Below are positions 1 to 5,806 of a stretch of DNA of 5,815 nt, in pieces. The position numbers were made by a program, and so were the translations under genes. This DNA comes from Parachlamydiaceae bacterium (GTDB lineage Bacteria > Chlamydiota > Chlamydiia > Chlamydiales > Parachlamydiaceae): NCBI GenBank assembly GCA_013817115.1, contig JACDDG010000171.1, positions 1 to 5,815 of the forward strand. The letters run 5' to 3'. The notes below the pieces were generated by a model that was not told the DNA's origin, ran no database searches, and worked only from the letters and a program-made list of their open reading frames with translations. How positions within the stretch are numbered: the stretch's first letter is position 1; every line of letters begins with the position of its first letter.

Positions 1-42
1 GGCTTTAGCCCGCAGTTTTTGAAGATCGTTCAAAGCTGACAT
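1..42 (-). CDS. 5' end of an unidentified gene, possibly acyl-CoA carboxylase carboxyltransferase (partial)
   Basis: Only the first 14 codons lie in the window, reading MSALNDLQKLRAKA; the gene runs off the left edge. The start is supported by a strong Shine-Dalgarno (AAAGGAGC on the minus strand, 50-57) with eight bases between GGAG and the ATG. The N-terminus resembles the lead-in helix of propionyl-/methylcrotonyl-CoA carboxylase beta chains, which often begin with an 'L..LR.KA' stretch, and AtuA-family genes commonly neighbour such carboxylases. Fourteen residues cannot prove this, so the function is an inference from context. An in-frame ATG pair at 169-171 and 163-165 would give an N-terminal extension of 43 residues but has no ribosome binding site, so the start at 42 is preferred. 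Confidence 0.55.
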   Translation of the reverse strand, partial: MSALNDLQKLRAKA

Positions 43-49
43 TTGGTCA

Positions 50-57
50 GCTCCTTT
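50..57 (-). promoter_or_regulatory. Shine-Dalgarno of the left-edge gene
   Basis: AAAGGAGC on the minus strand is close to the ideal anti-16S complement and lies at good spacing before the ATG at 42. It decides this start over the in-frame ATGs further upstream. Confidence 0.7.
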
Positions 58-60
58 AGT

Positions 61-118
61 CGATTTTAATCGATAGCGACTTTTAGTCGAAATGCAATCT
101 ATGGACTTCAGTCCATAG
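61..118. repeat. Cluster of three short inverted repeats (hairpin modules)
   Basis: Three perfect short palindromes follow one another. They are CGATT-TT-AATCG (61-72), CGACT-TTT-AGTCG (77-89) and CTATGGACT-TC-AGTCCATAG (99-118, 9-bp arms). TTTAGTCG is also directly repeated at 55-62 and 82-89. The second and third modules share the core ACT...AGT; the first has ATT...AAT in the same place. On the minus strand they lie between the truncated AtuA gene and the next Shine-Dalgarno. They could fold as a row of RNA hairpins, or be a decayed REP/MITE-like intergenic repeat. No T-tract follows closely enough to make a standard terminator in either direction. Confidence 0.6.
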
Positions 119-231
119 TGGTTGAATTTTTTTCGTAAATCTCTGAGTCCATCTTCTTTTGCCATATCCATATCCCAAATAAAAGTATTGAATTTGGCAA
201 GAGCGTAGTCTTTTTTGGGAATGGAAGCAAC

Positions 232-690
232 TTATTTGTGAAAAAGTATGAGAACAGATTCTTGTGTGTCCAAATTCTTAAAAAAATGGCATTCAGCATT
301 CTTTTTAAGTAACGAAATTACATCATCTCCGTCAACCACGCCAATTTTAAGAGTTTCGCAGCCGTTTGAATTAAGTAAATCCCGACATGCCTTTGCGCAA
401 GCTAAGGGATTTAGTCCACCAGCATTAGTAACGATTTTTACGCGACTGCCTTTTAGCCAAAATGGAATTAATGAACGAATAGTTTCAATAAAATCTTTCG
501 CATAGCCTTCTTGAGGATTTTTTTCGCGTTGGATAGCCATGATTGACAAAGACACTTCAGCTAAATAATCGAGGGTAATATAATCAAGATCCGGTTGTTG
601 TTGGATTAAGGAAGCTGAAGCAGATAACCGATCACCCCAAAATCCTTGAGCATTGCCTATACGCACAATTGGCTTATCTTTTTGAGTCAT
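232..690 (-). CDS. Truncated AtuA-like protein (DUF1446 N-terminal part)
   Basis: A 152-residue protein matching the beginning of the AtuA/DUF1446 family. Members occur in acyclic terpene and branched-chain acyl-CoA catabolic clusters beside biotin-dependent carboxylases; their exact biochemical role is poorly defined. Visible family motifs are RIGNAQGFWGDR (10-21), LDYITLDYLAEVSLSI (35-50), NAGGLNP (89-95), GVVDGDDV (117-124) and NLDTQES (139-145). Full-length members run to about 450-600 residues. Here the match ends at about residue 145 and seven unrelated residues lead to a TAA. The 'SANAYLGA...GADIV.TGR' block expected next is absent from all three minus-strand frames down to position 1, so the rest was deleted rather than frameshifted. 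The start at 690 has AGGA six bases upstream. The product is probably non-functional, though the reading frame up to the break is undamaged. Confidence 0.85.
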   Translation of the reverse strand: MTQKDKPIVRIGNAQGFWGDRLSASASLIQQQPDLDYITLDYLAEVSLSIMAIQREKNPQEGYAKDFIETIRSLIPFWLKGSRVKIVTNAGGLNPLACAKACRDLLNSNGCETLKIGVVDGDDVISLLKKNAECHFFKNLDTQESVLILFHK

Positions 691-709
691 ACCGATCCTG
701 GGGCTAACT

Positions 710-737
710 GTTTATCTATTTTGAATACTAGATAAAC
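710..737. promoter_or_regulatory. Perfect 9+9 bp inverted repeat, candidate operator of the AtuA-like gene
   Basis: GTTTATCTA (710-718) and TAGATAAAC (729-737) are exact reverse complements separated by ten bases. The dyad begins 20 bases upstream of the AtuA-like start codon and covers the predicted -10 box and transcription start. This size and position suit a dimeric repressor. No regulator gene is present in the window to match it. It could also act as an RNA hairpin in the leader. Confidence 0.5.
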
Positions 738-753
738 CTCTTAAGATTCGCAA
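725..753 (-). promoter_or_regulatory. Candidate sigma-70-type promoter of the AtuA-like gene
   Basis: On the minus strand TTGCGA (748-753) is followed after exactly 17 bases by TAGTAT (725-730). Each hexamer matches the consensus at four of six positions. Predicted transcription would begin near 718, giving a leader of about 28 bases. The inverted repeat at 710-737 overlaps the -10 box, which supports a regulated promoter. In this AT-rich DNA such matches also arise by chance. Confidence 0.4.
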
Positions 754-808
754 GAGGGAAGAATTGATTAAGTGGATTTAGCGCGTAGGTTGCCAAGATC
801 AAAGCAAA

Positions 809-894
809 AATGTAGCTCATTAAAGAAAATTGAATTGAGTTAAGATTAAATAATAAGCTACATTAATTCTACAAGTATTTGTATCCGTAATGTA
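809..894. repeat. Overlapping, mutually exclusive inverted repeats
   Basis: The arms 809-822 (AATGTAGCTCATTA) and 851-864 (TAATAAGCTACATT) are complementary at 13 of 14 positions, with a 28-base loop. A second dyad, TACATTA (859-865) with TAATGTA (888-894), encloses a five-pair stem TACAA/TTGTA (870-874/879-883). The two outer dyads share bases 859-864, so they cannot form together. This could be a switching leader, a small RNA, or simply decayed repeat sequence. No downstream open frame is obviously controlled by it. Confidence 0.4.
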
Positions 895-1018
895 AGGTAA
901 GATCAGCTCCTTTTTCGATACCAAAATCATTCAAGGTTAGAGGGTCTCTGAACACTTACATCAGATCTATTTTAACTTTGATTTTCAAATTGCACTGTTT
1001 TCATTTTTCATAATTTTT

Positions 1019-1543
1019 ATGAACCCAACGAGGTTCATCGAAAGTTTACTTTCATTCGAAGAAGCCATGCTTCTTGCTTGTCAACTTCTTTTGAATGATG
1101 AAATGAATGAAATTCTTAGAGAATATGGTGTAAGCCTTATTGAACAAAATCGTCAGGTTCATCCTAAAGAATGGGGTGAAGATTGGAGGAATGAGGTTTT
1201 TTTAGGAGATGCATATTATCTGATGATGAAATATGACAAACAGTATGAGGCTTATACAAGAGCTTCGACAAATTTATCCCCTCTTCCTCCAGCTCTTCTG
1301 GTTTCCTTGGCTGGATGTTATCTTTCTTCTGATTCATTTCTGACAATAGATGATGCAGAAAAACTCCTTCTTGAAGCATTGGAAAAAGAAGAGACAATAG
1401 AAGCGGTGACATTGGTCAGAGGAATTTACAAAACAAAAAATGACGCCAATAAATTTTCATACTGGGATAAAATTTTTCATGAACTTGAAAACTCTGACGC
1501 TTTTATGAAGGATAAATGGCCCAAATTTCTGGATTGTGAATAG
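1019..1543 (+). CDS. Hypothetical TPR-like helical protein
   Basis: A 174-residue acidic, apparently cytosolic protein with no signal peptide or membrane segment. It reads as a chain of paired helices. Around residues 58-85, the stretch containing WRNEVFLGDAYYLM...YEAYTRA has the spacing of a tetratricopeptide repeat (large-small-large pattern ending in aromatic/Ala). A second weaker unit follows with LVSLAGCYL...AEKLLLEALEKEE. Such repeats usually mediate protein-protein contacts, and no enzymatic motif is visible. It stands alone between spacers, opposite in strand to all other genes. The start is uncertain: the ATG at 1019 has no Shine-Dalgarno, and a good -10 match (CATAAT, 1009-1014) lies five bases before it. 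The message is therefore either leaderless or starts at the in-frame ATG at 1067, which has a weak GAAGAAG upstream. The function is unknown. Confidence 0.7.
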   Translation: MNPTRFIESLLSFEEAMLLACQLLLNDEMNEILREYGVSLIEQNRQVHPKEWGEDWRNEVFLGDAYYLMMKYDKQYEAYTRASTNLSPLPPALLVSLAGCYLSSDSFLTIDDAEKLLLEALEKEETIEAVTLVRGIYKTKNDANKFSYWDKIFHELENSDAFMKDKWPKFLDCE

Positions 1544-1556
1544 GTCGAAATTTAAC

Positions 1557-1617
1557 TGACATGGTGTACTATGGTACATTTTCCGTGAAAATAGGGTGGC
1601 ACTGTTTAGTCTTTTCC
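1557..1617. mobile_element. Possible remnant of an IS21-type transposon end
   Basis: Two imperfect copies of a unit built as TGG(T/C)AC...TTTTCC lie in tandem at about 1572-1584 and 1597-1617, with a further GGTGTAC at 1563-1569 and AGGG blocks after each unit. Repeated TGG-C-AC/TTTTCCG units resemble, from memory, the multiple terminal repeats of IS21-family elements. No IstA or IstB sequence follows, so at most an end has survived. Small stems TGTAC/GTACA (1565-1569/1574-1578) and ATTTTC/GAAAAT (1578-1583/1587-1592) overlap it. The region could instead be an ordinary 3' untranslated region of the preceding gene. Confidence 0.25.
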
Positions 1618-1805
1618 ACAAATCCAAAGGGTATTGATCCATGAAGACAAACAGGGCCGTCCTTATTGGGACTTAAGGCAATTCTTTCGTGAAAAAGATG
1701 TAGGCTGCAGGAGAACCTATCAGCGGACGAAGACATCTTTGCTATCTCATAGCTTTATCAAAAAAAATTGAGCTAAAAGCATGATTGGAATACTGAAGCG
1801 ACGTG

Positions 1806-4800
1806 CTAAAATTTCTTCTCGGAGGCCAACTCTCGCTCACCTACATTGCCATAGCGATGATAGTTATAGCTAAGGCTTACTTCACGCAAATAATTAAGCA
1901 ATTCGATGCGTCCATTTGCCAGTGTAGGCCCAATTTTAACATTACATCCAACTTTCGAAAAGGCATCTTGAAGCTGTTGGCTCGGAGCCGAAAACATTCG
2001 AACTTGCCTGATTTTACCGTTAGGCAATCTTTGGATGAGCTGTTCTTCGCTTTCAACAGTCACATTCAATCGCAACTCCTGATCAGCAGTAAGGACACTC
2101 ACAACGTTTGGAAGTCCCTTTTCTGTACTTATTTCTAAATATCCACCGACAGTAACACTTGCCGCAATGGCTCGCCACAGGTCCATTGACCCATCTCCAT
2201 TGCTTAACCGCAGCAGAAGATGCTTATGTGGTCGATAGGATAACTTGTTATCCTGCCCTAAAATTAGACTAGAGTCATGCCCCTTGCTAAAATAATGGCT
2301 CCAATAAAATGAATAGTTGCCGACACTTATATGCCACTGATGTTTTTGTTCATCAGAAAAATTTTGCGTCATCAACAAACTAGAAACTTTTTCCAAAGCT
2401 TCACTCAATGGAGCTTTTTCTTTAGGCAAGTCTTTTTGCGTCGCATTCATCAAAGGAATCAAAGAATTGGGGCCTCCCGATTTAAATCCACAACCAAAAG
2501 AACTCTCTTTATATCCTCCAAAAGGTTGACGTTGGACTATAGCTCCCGTAACACCTCTATTTACGTAACAATTACCCGCTTCTATTTTTTCACACCAAAT
2601 ATCTTTTTCTCTTGAATCAAGTGAATGCAAGCCAGAAGTTAAACCATAGCGTGTGCCATTGGCCATCCCAATTGCTTCAAGAAGGTTATTTGCTCGCATG
2701 ACACCAAGTAAAGGTCCAAAAAATTCTGTTTGATGCGTAATACTTCCTGATTGAACTCCTAGTTTTACTCCTGGACTCCACAAATTAGGATTAAGCAAAT
2801 TTTGCTTTGGTTCTATCAACCACTCTTCACCAGATTCCAATCGAATTAAGGCTTGATGAAGTAATGATCCTTCTTTTGGTGGAATGATCAAAGGCGTGAC
2901 TTTCGATTTCATCTCCCAAGCACTACCGACACATAAACTCATGACAGCATCCCGCAATTGCGCGCGGAAATGAGGGTCGTCATACACTTCTGCTTCTAGG
3001 ATTATCAAACTACAAGCACTACACTTTTGGCCATTATAACCAAATGCCGAGGTTAGAATATCTTTGATGGCTAAATCGCGATCAGCAAGGCTCGTAATAA
3101 TCATCGCATTCTTACCTCCGGTTTCGGCCATGAGGTATATATCCGGCCTTAACTTCAAAAAGTGTTTCGCAGTAGAGGTTGCTCCAGTCAAGATGACTCC
3201 GGCAACACGAAGATCTTTGATCAACATACTGCCTGTCGGATCATCTTCACAAGGAATGAATTGTAATACTTCACGGCTGATTCCAGCCTCCCAAAAAATG
3301 TTCGCTAAAAACCACGCTACACCAACAGCTTCGGGTGAGGGTTTAAACAAGACACAGTTACCGCTTGCTAAAGCAGCAAGAATGCCCCCGGCAGGTATTG
3401 AACAGGGGAAATTCCATGGGGGAGCAACTAAAATCGTACCTTTAGGAGCCCATTCGATATCAGGAAAATTATAAAGCTCCTCGAGATTACGACGATAGTA
3501 TTCTGCAAAATCAATCGCTTCAGAAACTTCGCTATCTGCTTCGTAGATTGTTTTCCCGGTGTTAGCAACCATAGCGCCAATAAGCTCACGCCGCTTTTGA
3601 CGGAGTCCTACGGCAATCTTAGCTAATAATGTGGAGCGTTCAGTTGCAGGAATTACACTCCATGCGGCTAAGGCGTTCTGGGAACCAATTAAAGCAGCAT
3701 TGATTTCTTCCTGACCAGCCAAACTATAATTAAAAAGCTTTTTATCCGGAATAGATGGATCTTTTCCATGTCCTTTTTGATTCGCATTTGTTTTAGTGAT
3801 CACATTTCCGGCAATTACCAATGGTATTTCTTCGAATTTGTAAGTCCTCCAATCATTTAAGAGTTGTTTACCCCATTCAACATTATGTGGAATTGACCAA
3901 TCAGTGTCTGCTTCATTTTTAAAAGGAGAAAATGCATCGGGTTGTAAAGGAGGATTCTGTCGATTTTGAATTCGTCGAGGCTCTTCAGAGACATCAGTAA
4001 TTACTTTTAAACTACTTGAAAAAAATGAAGCCTGGCGCTTCCACTCATTAGATTCTGGCTGTAATCCGAAAAAGGAACGTAAGAAATTTTCTGGAGCCGT
4101 GTTTTCATCTAGGCGTCTGATGAGATAGGCTACAGCATTCTGAAACTCTTCCTCTTTCGCTACAGGGCAATAAAGAAGCATATCTCCGGATATTCTCTGT
4201 ACAACCTTTCTTAGCGAATCTGCCATCCCTTCGAGCATTTCGAAGCTCACACACTCCTCAACATTATTTTGACTACGTAATAGCAGCGCTAAGGCAATAT
4301 CGAACAAATTATGACTTGCTACACCAATATGAACAGATTTAGCCCTTATAGGATGGCACCCATATTCCACCATTCGTTTAAAATTTGCGTCTGCTTCGAT
4401 CTTTTTGGAATAGGGAGCTTGCGGCCAATTATGTAAGGAGGCATCCACACGCTCCATCGCAAGATTAGCGCCCTTAACAATACGAATTTTTATAGGAGCC
4501 CCCCCACGCGAAAACCGGTCAACAGCCCAAGCTGTCAGTTGTTTTTGAAGCAATGAAGCATCCGGCAAATAGCTTTGGAGTACAATTCCGGCAGAAACAT
4601 CTTTATATTGTGGTTCAGATAGGACTTTGCAAAAAAGAGCAATTGTCAAATGGAAATCTCGATATTCTTCCATATCGAGATTAACAAATTTTGGGATATT
4701 GACCCCATCCTTGTTCATGAAATAATGTGTCTGAGCTATATCAAAGAGCTCCCTCAAGCGTTCAGATAAAACCTCTAGAGTTTGGTCCCAATCCAGCAAA

Positions 4801-5429
4801 TTGAGTTGGCTGTATATAGTTGAAATTTTCACTGAAATATATTCTATTTCTGGGTCGGAAAGATCCTCTTTATAGATTGCTAATCGTCGCAAAGCCTCTT
4901 CTTCTCCCAGAACGGCTTCCCCCAGGTGATTAATATTAAGTCTTACACCTTCTTTGCGCCTCTTAGCCATGTGAGTGAACAGCTTCTTTTTTTCTCCCGG
5001 TAGAATGACAGTCGAGGTTTCTTTCTTCAGTCTATTCTTAATGCTTGGCACTAGTAGAGGAGAAAAAAGCTTTCCAAATGTCTTAAAAAGTTTCATTTCC
5101 AATCGTTTATCAAAAGAAAGAAACTTAGGAACTCCGAATTTTTTCATCAGATAGCAAAGCTGGTCAGCGATACGGCTATTACACTGGCTCCGAAAGCATT
5201 GATCTGTCATGCATGTGGCAAATATCTTGCCGGTCGGATCATTCATTAGTCGGGCAAGTTGCTCTTGACGAGCTTTTTCTTGGACTGTTTGTGTAGCGTG
5301 AACTTCCTTCATGAGTAATGCTGCAAGCTCGATTGTCTTGTCTTGTAAATCATGAATTGAAAAGCTTTTGCCTTTTACACTAGCAAGGAGCGCATTTGCT
5401 TCAGCGATAAATTTCATAGGTGATGTCAT
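1806..5429 (-). CDS. putA: Bifunctional proline dehydrogenase / L-glutamate gamma-semialdehyde dehydrogenase PutA (type B)
   Basis: This 1207-residue cytosolic/membrane-peripheral enzyme oxidises proline to P5C using FAD, passing electrons to quinone, then oxidises the semialdehyde to glutamate with NAD+. Residues 1-150 are the helical arm. The PRODH barrel is about 160-455, with NINHLGEAVLGEEEA (165-179), SVKISTIYSQ (199-208), RIVKGANLAMERV (316-328), SLHNWPQAPY (331-340) and the proline-binding YLIRRLDEN (435-443). The linker carries NEADTDWS (505-512). The aldehyde dehydrogenase domain is about 565-990: PWNFP (671-675, Asn673), the Glu769 general base in AETGG, the Cys803 nucleophile in GQKCSACS, and PFGGYKESSFG (969-979). 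Residues 1000-1207 form the C-terminal domain, ending in GRIELLNYLREVSLSYNYHRYGN, the conserved motif found in PutAs longer than the minimal form. There is no ribbon-helix-helix domain, so it should not repress its own gene. All key catalytic residues are present. AGGAGT at 5434-5439 supports the start at 5429. No proline transporter gene is adjacent. Confidence 0.97.
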   Translation of the reverse strand: MTSPMKFIAEANALLASVKGKSFSIHDLQDKTIELAALLMKEVHATQTVQEKARQEQLARLMNDPTGKIFATCMTDQCFRSQCNSRIADQLCYLMKKFGVPKFLSFDKRLEMKLFKTFGKLFSPLLVPSIKNRLKKETSTVILPGEKKKLFTHMAKRRKEGVRLNINHLGEAVLGEEEALRRLAIYKEDLSDPEIEYISVKISTIYSQLNLLDWDQTLEVLSERLRELFDIAQTHYFMNKDGVNIPKFVNLDMEEYRDFHLTIALFCKVLSEPQYKDVSAGIVLQSYLPDASLLQKQLTAWAVDRFSRGGAPIKIRIVKGANLAMERVDASLHNWPQAPYSKKIEADANFKRMVEYGCHPIRAKSVHIGVASHNLFDIALALLLRSQNNVEECVSFEMLEGMADSLRKVVQRISGDMLLYCPVAKEEEFQNAVAYLIRRLDENTAPENFLRSFFGLQPESNEWKRQASFFSSSLKVITDVSEEPRRIQNRQNPPLQPDAFSPFKNEADTDWSIPHNVEWGKQLLNDWRTYKFEEIPLVIAGNVITKTNANQKGHGKDPSIPDKKLFNYSLAGQEEINAALIGSQNALAAWSVIPATERSTLLAKIAVGLRQKRRELIGAMVANTGKTIYEADSEVSEAIDFAEYYRRNLEELYNFPDIEWAPKGTILVAPPWNFPCSIPAGGILAALASGNCVLFKPSPEAVGVAWFLANIFWEAGISREVLQFIPCEDDPTGSMLIKDLRVAGVILTGATSTAKHFLKLRPDIYLMAETGGKNAMIITSLADRDLAIKDILTSAFGYNGQKCSACSLIILEAEVYDDPHFRAQLRDAVMSLCVGSAWEMKSKVTPLIIPPKEGSLLHQALIRLESGEEWLIEPKQNLLNPNLWSPGVKLGVQSGSITHQTEFFGPLLGVMRANNLLEAIGMANGTRYGLTSGLHSLDSREKDIWCEKIEAGNCYVNRGVTGAIVQRQPFGGYKESSFGCGFKSGGPNSLIPLMNATQKDLPKEKAPLSEALEKVSSLLMTQNFSDEQKHQWHISVGNYSFYWSHYFSKGHDSSLILGQDNKLSYRPHKHLLLRLSNGDGSMDLWRAIAASVTVGGYLEISTEKGLPNVVSVLTADQELRLNVTVESEEQLIQRLPNGKIRQVRMFSAPSQQLQDAFSKVGCNVKIGPTLANGRIELLNYLREVSLSYNYHRYGNVGERELASEKKF

Positions 5430-5433
5430 AATT

Positions 5434-5439
5434 ACTCCT
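5434..5439 (-). promoter_or_regulatory. Shine-Dalgarno of putA
   Basis: AGGAGT on the minus strand ends four bases before the ATG at 5429. It favours this start over the nearby in-frame ATG for Met5. It sits immediately next to the base of the leader hairpin at 5441-5466. Confidence 0.75.
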
Positions 5440-5440
5440 A

Positions 5441-5466
5441 GGGATCATTCCTACCGGAATGGCCCC
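5441..5466 (-). promoter_or_regulatory. Hairpin in the putA leader abutting the ribosome binding site
   Basis: CATTCC (5446-5451) and GGAATG (5456-5461) form a perfect six-pair stem with a four-base loop. GGG (5441-5443) and CCC (5464-5466) extend it across a two-base internal mismatch. In the putA message the hairpin ends one base before the Shine-Dalgarno, so it could affect translation initiation. Read on the plus strand, it is followed by TTC and eight Ts (5470-5477), which looks like an intrinsic terminator. No plus-strand gene lies upstream within 3.8 kb, so a leader role is slightly favoured; it may block antisense transcription into the upstream gene. Confidence 0.5.
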
Positions 5467-5487
5467 TTCTTTTTTTTCCTTAGTCGT

Positions 5488-5516
5488 ATTCTTCTTCAGC
5501 TTAAATCCAGTTGCAA
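5488..5516 (-). promoter_or_regulatory. Weak candidate promoter of putA
   Basis: On the minus strand TTGCAA (5511-5516) precedes AAGAAT (5488-5493) with a 17-base spacer; each hexamer matches the sigma-70 consensus at four of six positions. It would start the message near 5481 and include the leader hairpin. The match is weak and other AT-rich candidates exist. Confidence 0.25.
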
Positions 5517-5668
5517 TACTAACTCAAGTCGCTAATTGCTCACAGCCTTAAAATGTACTCAATACATAAACAAGATGGAAAACCTTTTAAATTGAGTGAA
5601 AAGCATGTCTCCAATGCCGTGCTCTTGAAAATCATAAAAAAATTTTAAATGTGAAAAAATAATTAACA

Positions 5669-5806
5669 TTATTCTGCAGGGGTGATCACGAAATAGAAGA
5701 AGTAAGAGGCAAAAGCAATCCCCGCCTTTATACCGAAGTGCGTCCAAATTTTGGATTTTTGGCATTGAGAAAGCCCCGCGATTAAGCGATCAAAAATGAC
5801 CCAATA
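5669..5806 (-). pseudogene. Probable 3' end or remnant of a small membrane-protein gene
   Basis: One minus-strand frame, open from a TAA at 5807-5809 to a TAA at 5669-5671, encodes 45 residues. It includes WVIFDRL, then KIWTHFGIKAGIAFASYFF and YFVITPAE at the end. A hydrophobic stretch of about 15 residues bounded by basic residues, then a short acidic tail, looks like a terminal transmembrane helix. There is no ATG, GTG or TTG in the frame. It is therefore either the tail of a gene broken by a frameshift near the right edge, or chance. An overlapping frame at 5559-5765 has a start codon but a less natural composition. I cannot name a family. Confidence 0.3.

Larger units (their letters stand above)
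691..1018. other. Gene-free spacer with dyad symmetries
   Basis: This divergent spacer separates the minus-strand AtuA-like gene from the plus-strand TPR-like gene. Besides the promoter and operator candidates it holds a small stem CCTCTT/AAGAGG (737-742/752-757) and the nested dyads at 809-894. The 11-mer TCAGCTCCTTT at 903-913 also occurs at 47-57, where its complement is a Shine-Dalgarno; at 903-913 no start codon follows on the minus strand. I see no convincing coding frame or tRNA here. Confidence 0.6.

Noticed and set aside
903..913. 11-mer TCAGCTCCTTT identical to 47-57
   Set aside because: Both contain a Shine-Dalgarno complement, but at 903-913 no minus-strand start codon follows and similarity does not extend. 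Likely chance or a dead start region.
993..1607. CACTGTTT present on both sides of the TPR-like gene (993-1000 and 1600-1607)
   Set aside because: An eight-base match in a 600-base span is not enough to claim target-site duplication or element ends.
1569..1736. Minus-strand 55-residue open frame with an ATG (1736)
   Set aside because: No ribosome binding site, no recognisable family, and it overlaps an equally open plus-strand frame. Not reported as a gene.
1741..1753. Hairpin GCTAT-CTC-ATAGC
   Set aside because: Five weak pairs and no proper T-tract. Expected by chance in AT-rich sequence.
1760..1780. Possible terminator after putA (GCT-TTT-AGC then eight Ts on the minus strand)
   Set aside because: The stem has only three pairs and is separated from the T-tract, so it is too weak to call.
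1803..3474. Plus-strand open frames opposite putA (such as 3064-3474)
   Set aside because: They lie antisense to a clearly conserved enzyme, lack ribosome binding sites and have no recognisable motifs. They are shadows of putA.
5559..5765. Minus-strand 68-residue open frame with an ATG at 5765
   Set aside because: No Shine-Dalgarno, composition driven by T-rich DNA, and an overlapping frame looks more protein-like.
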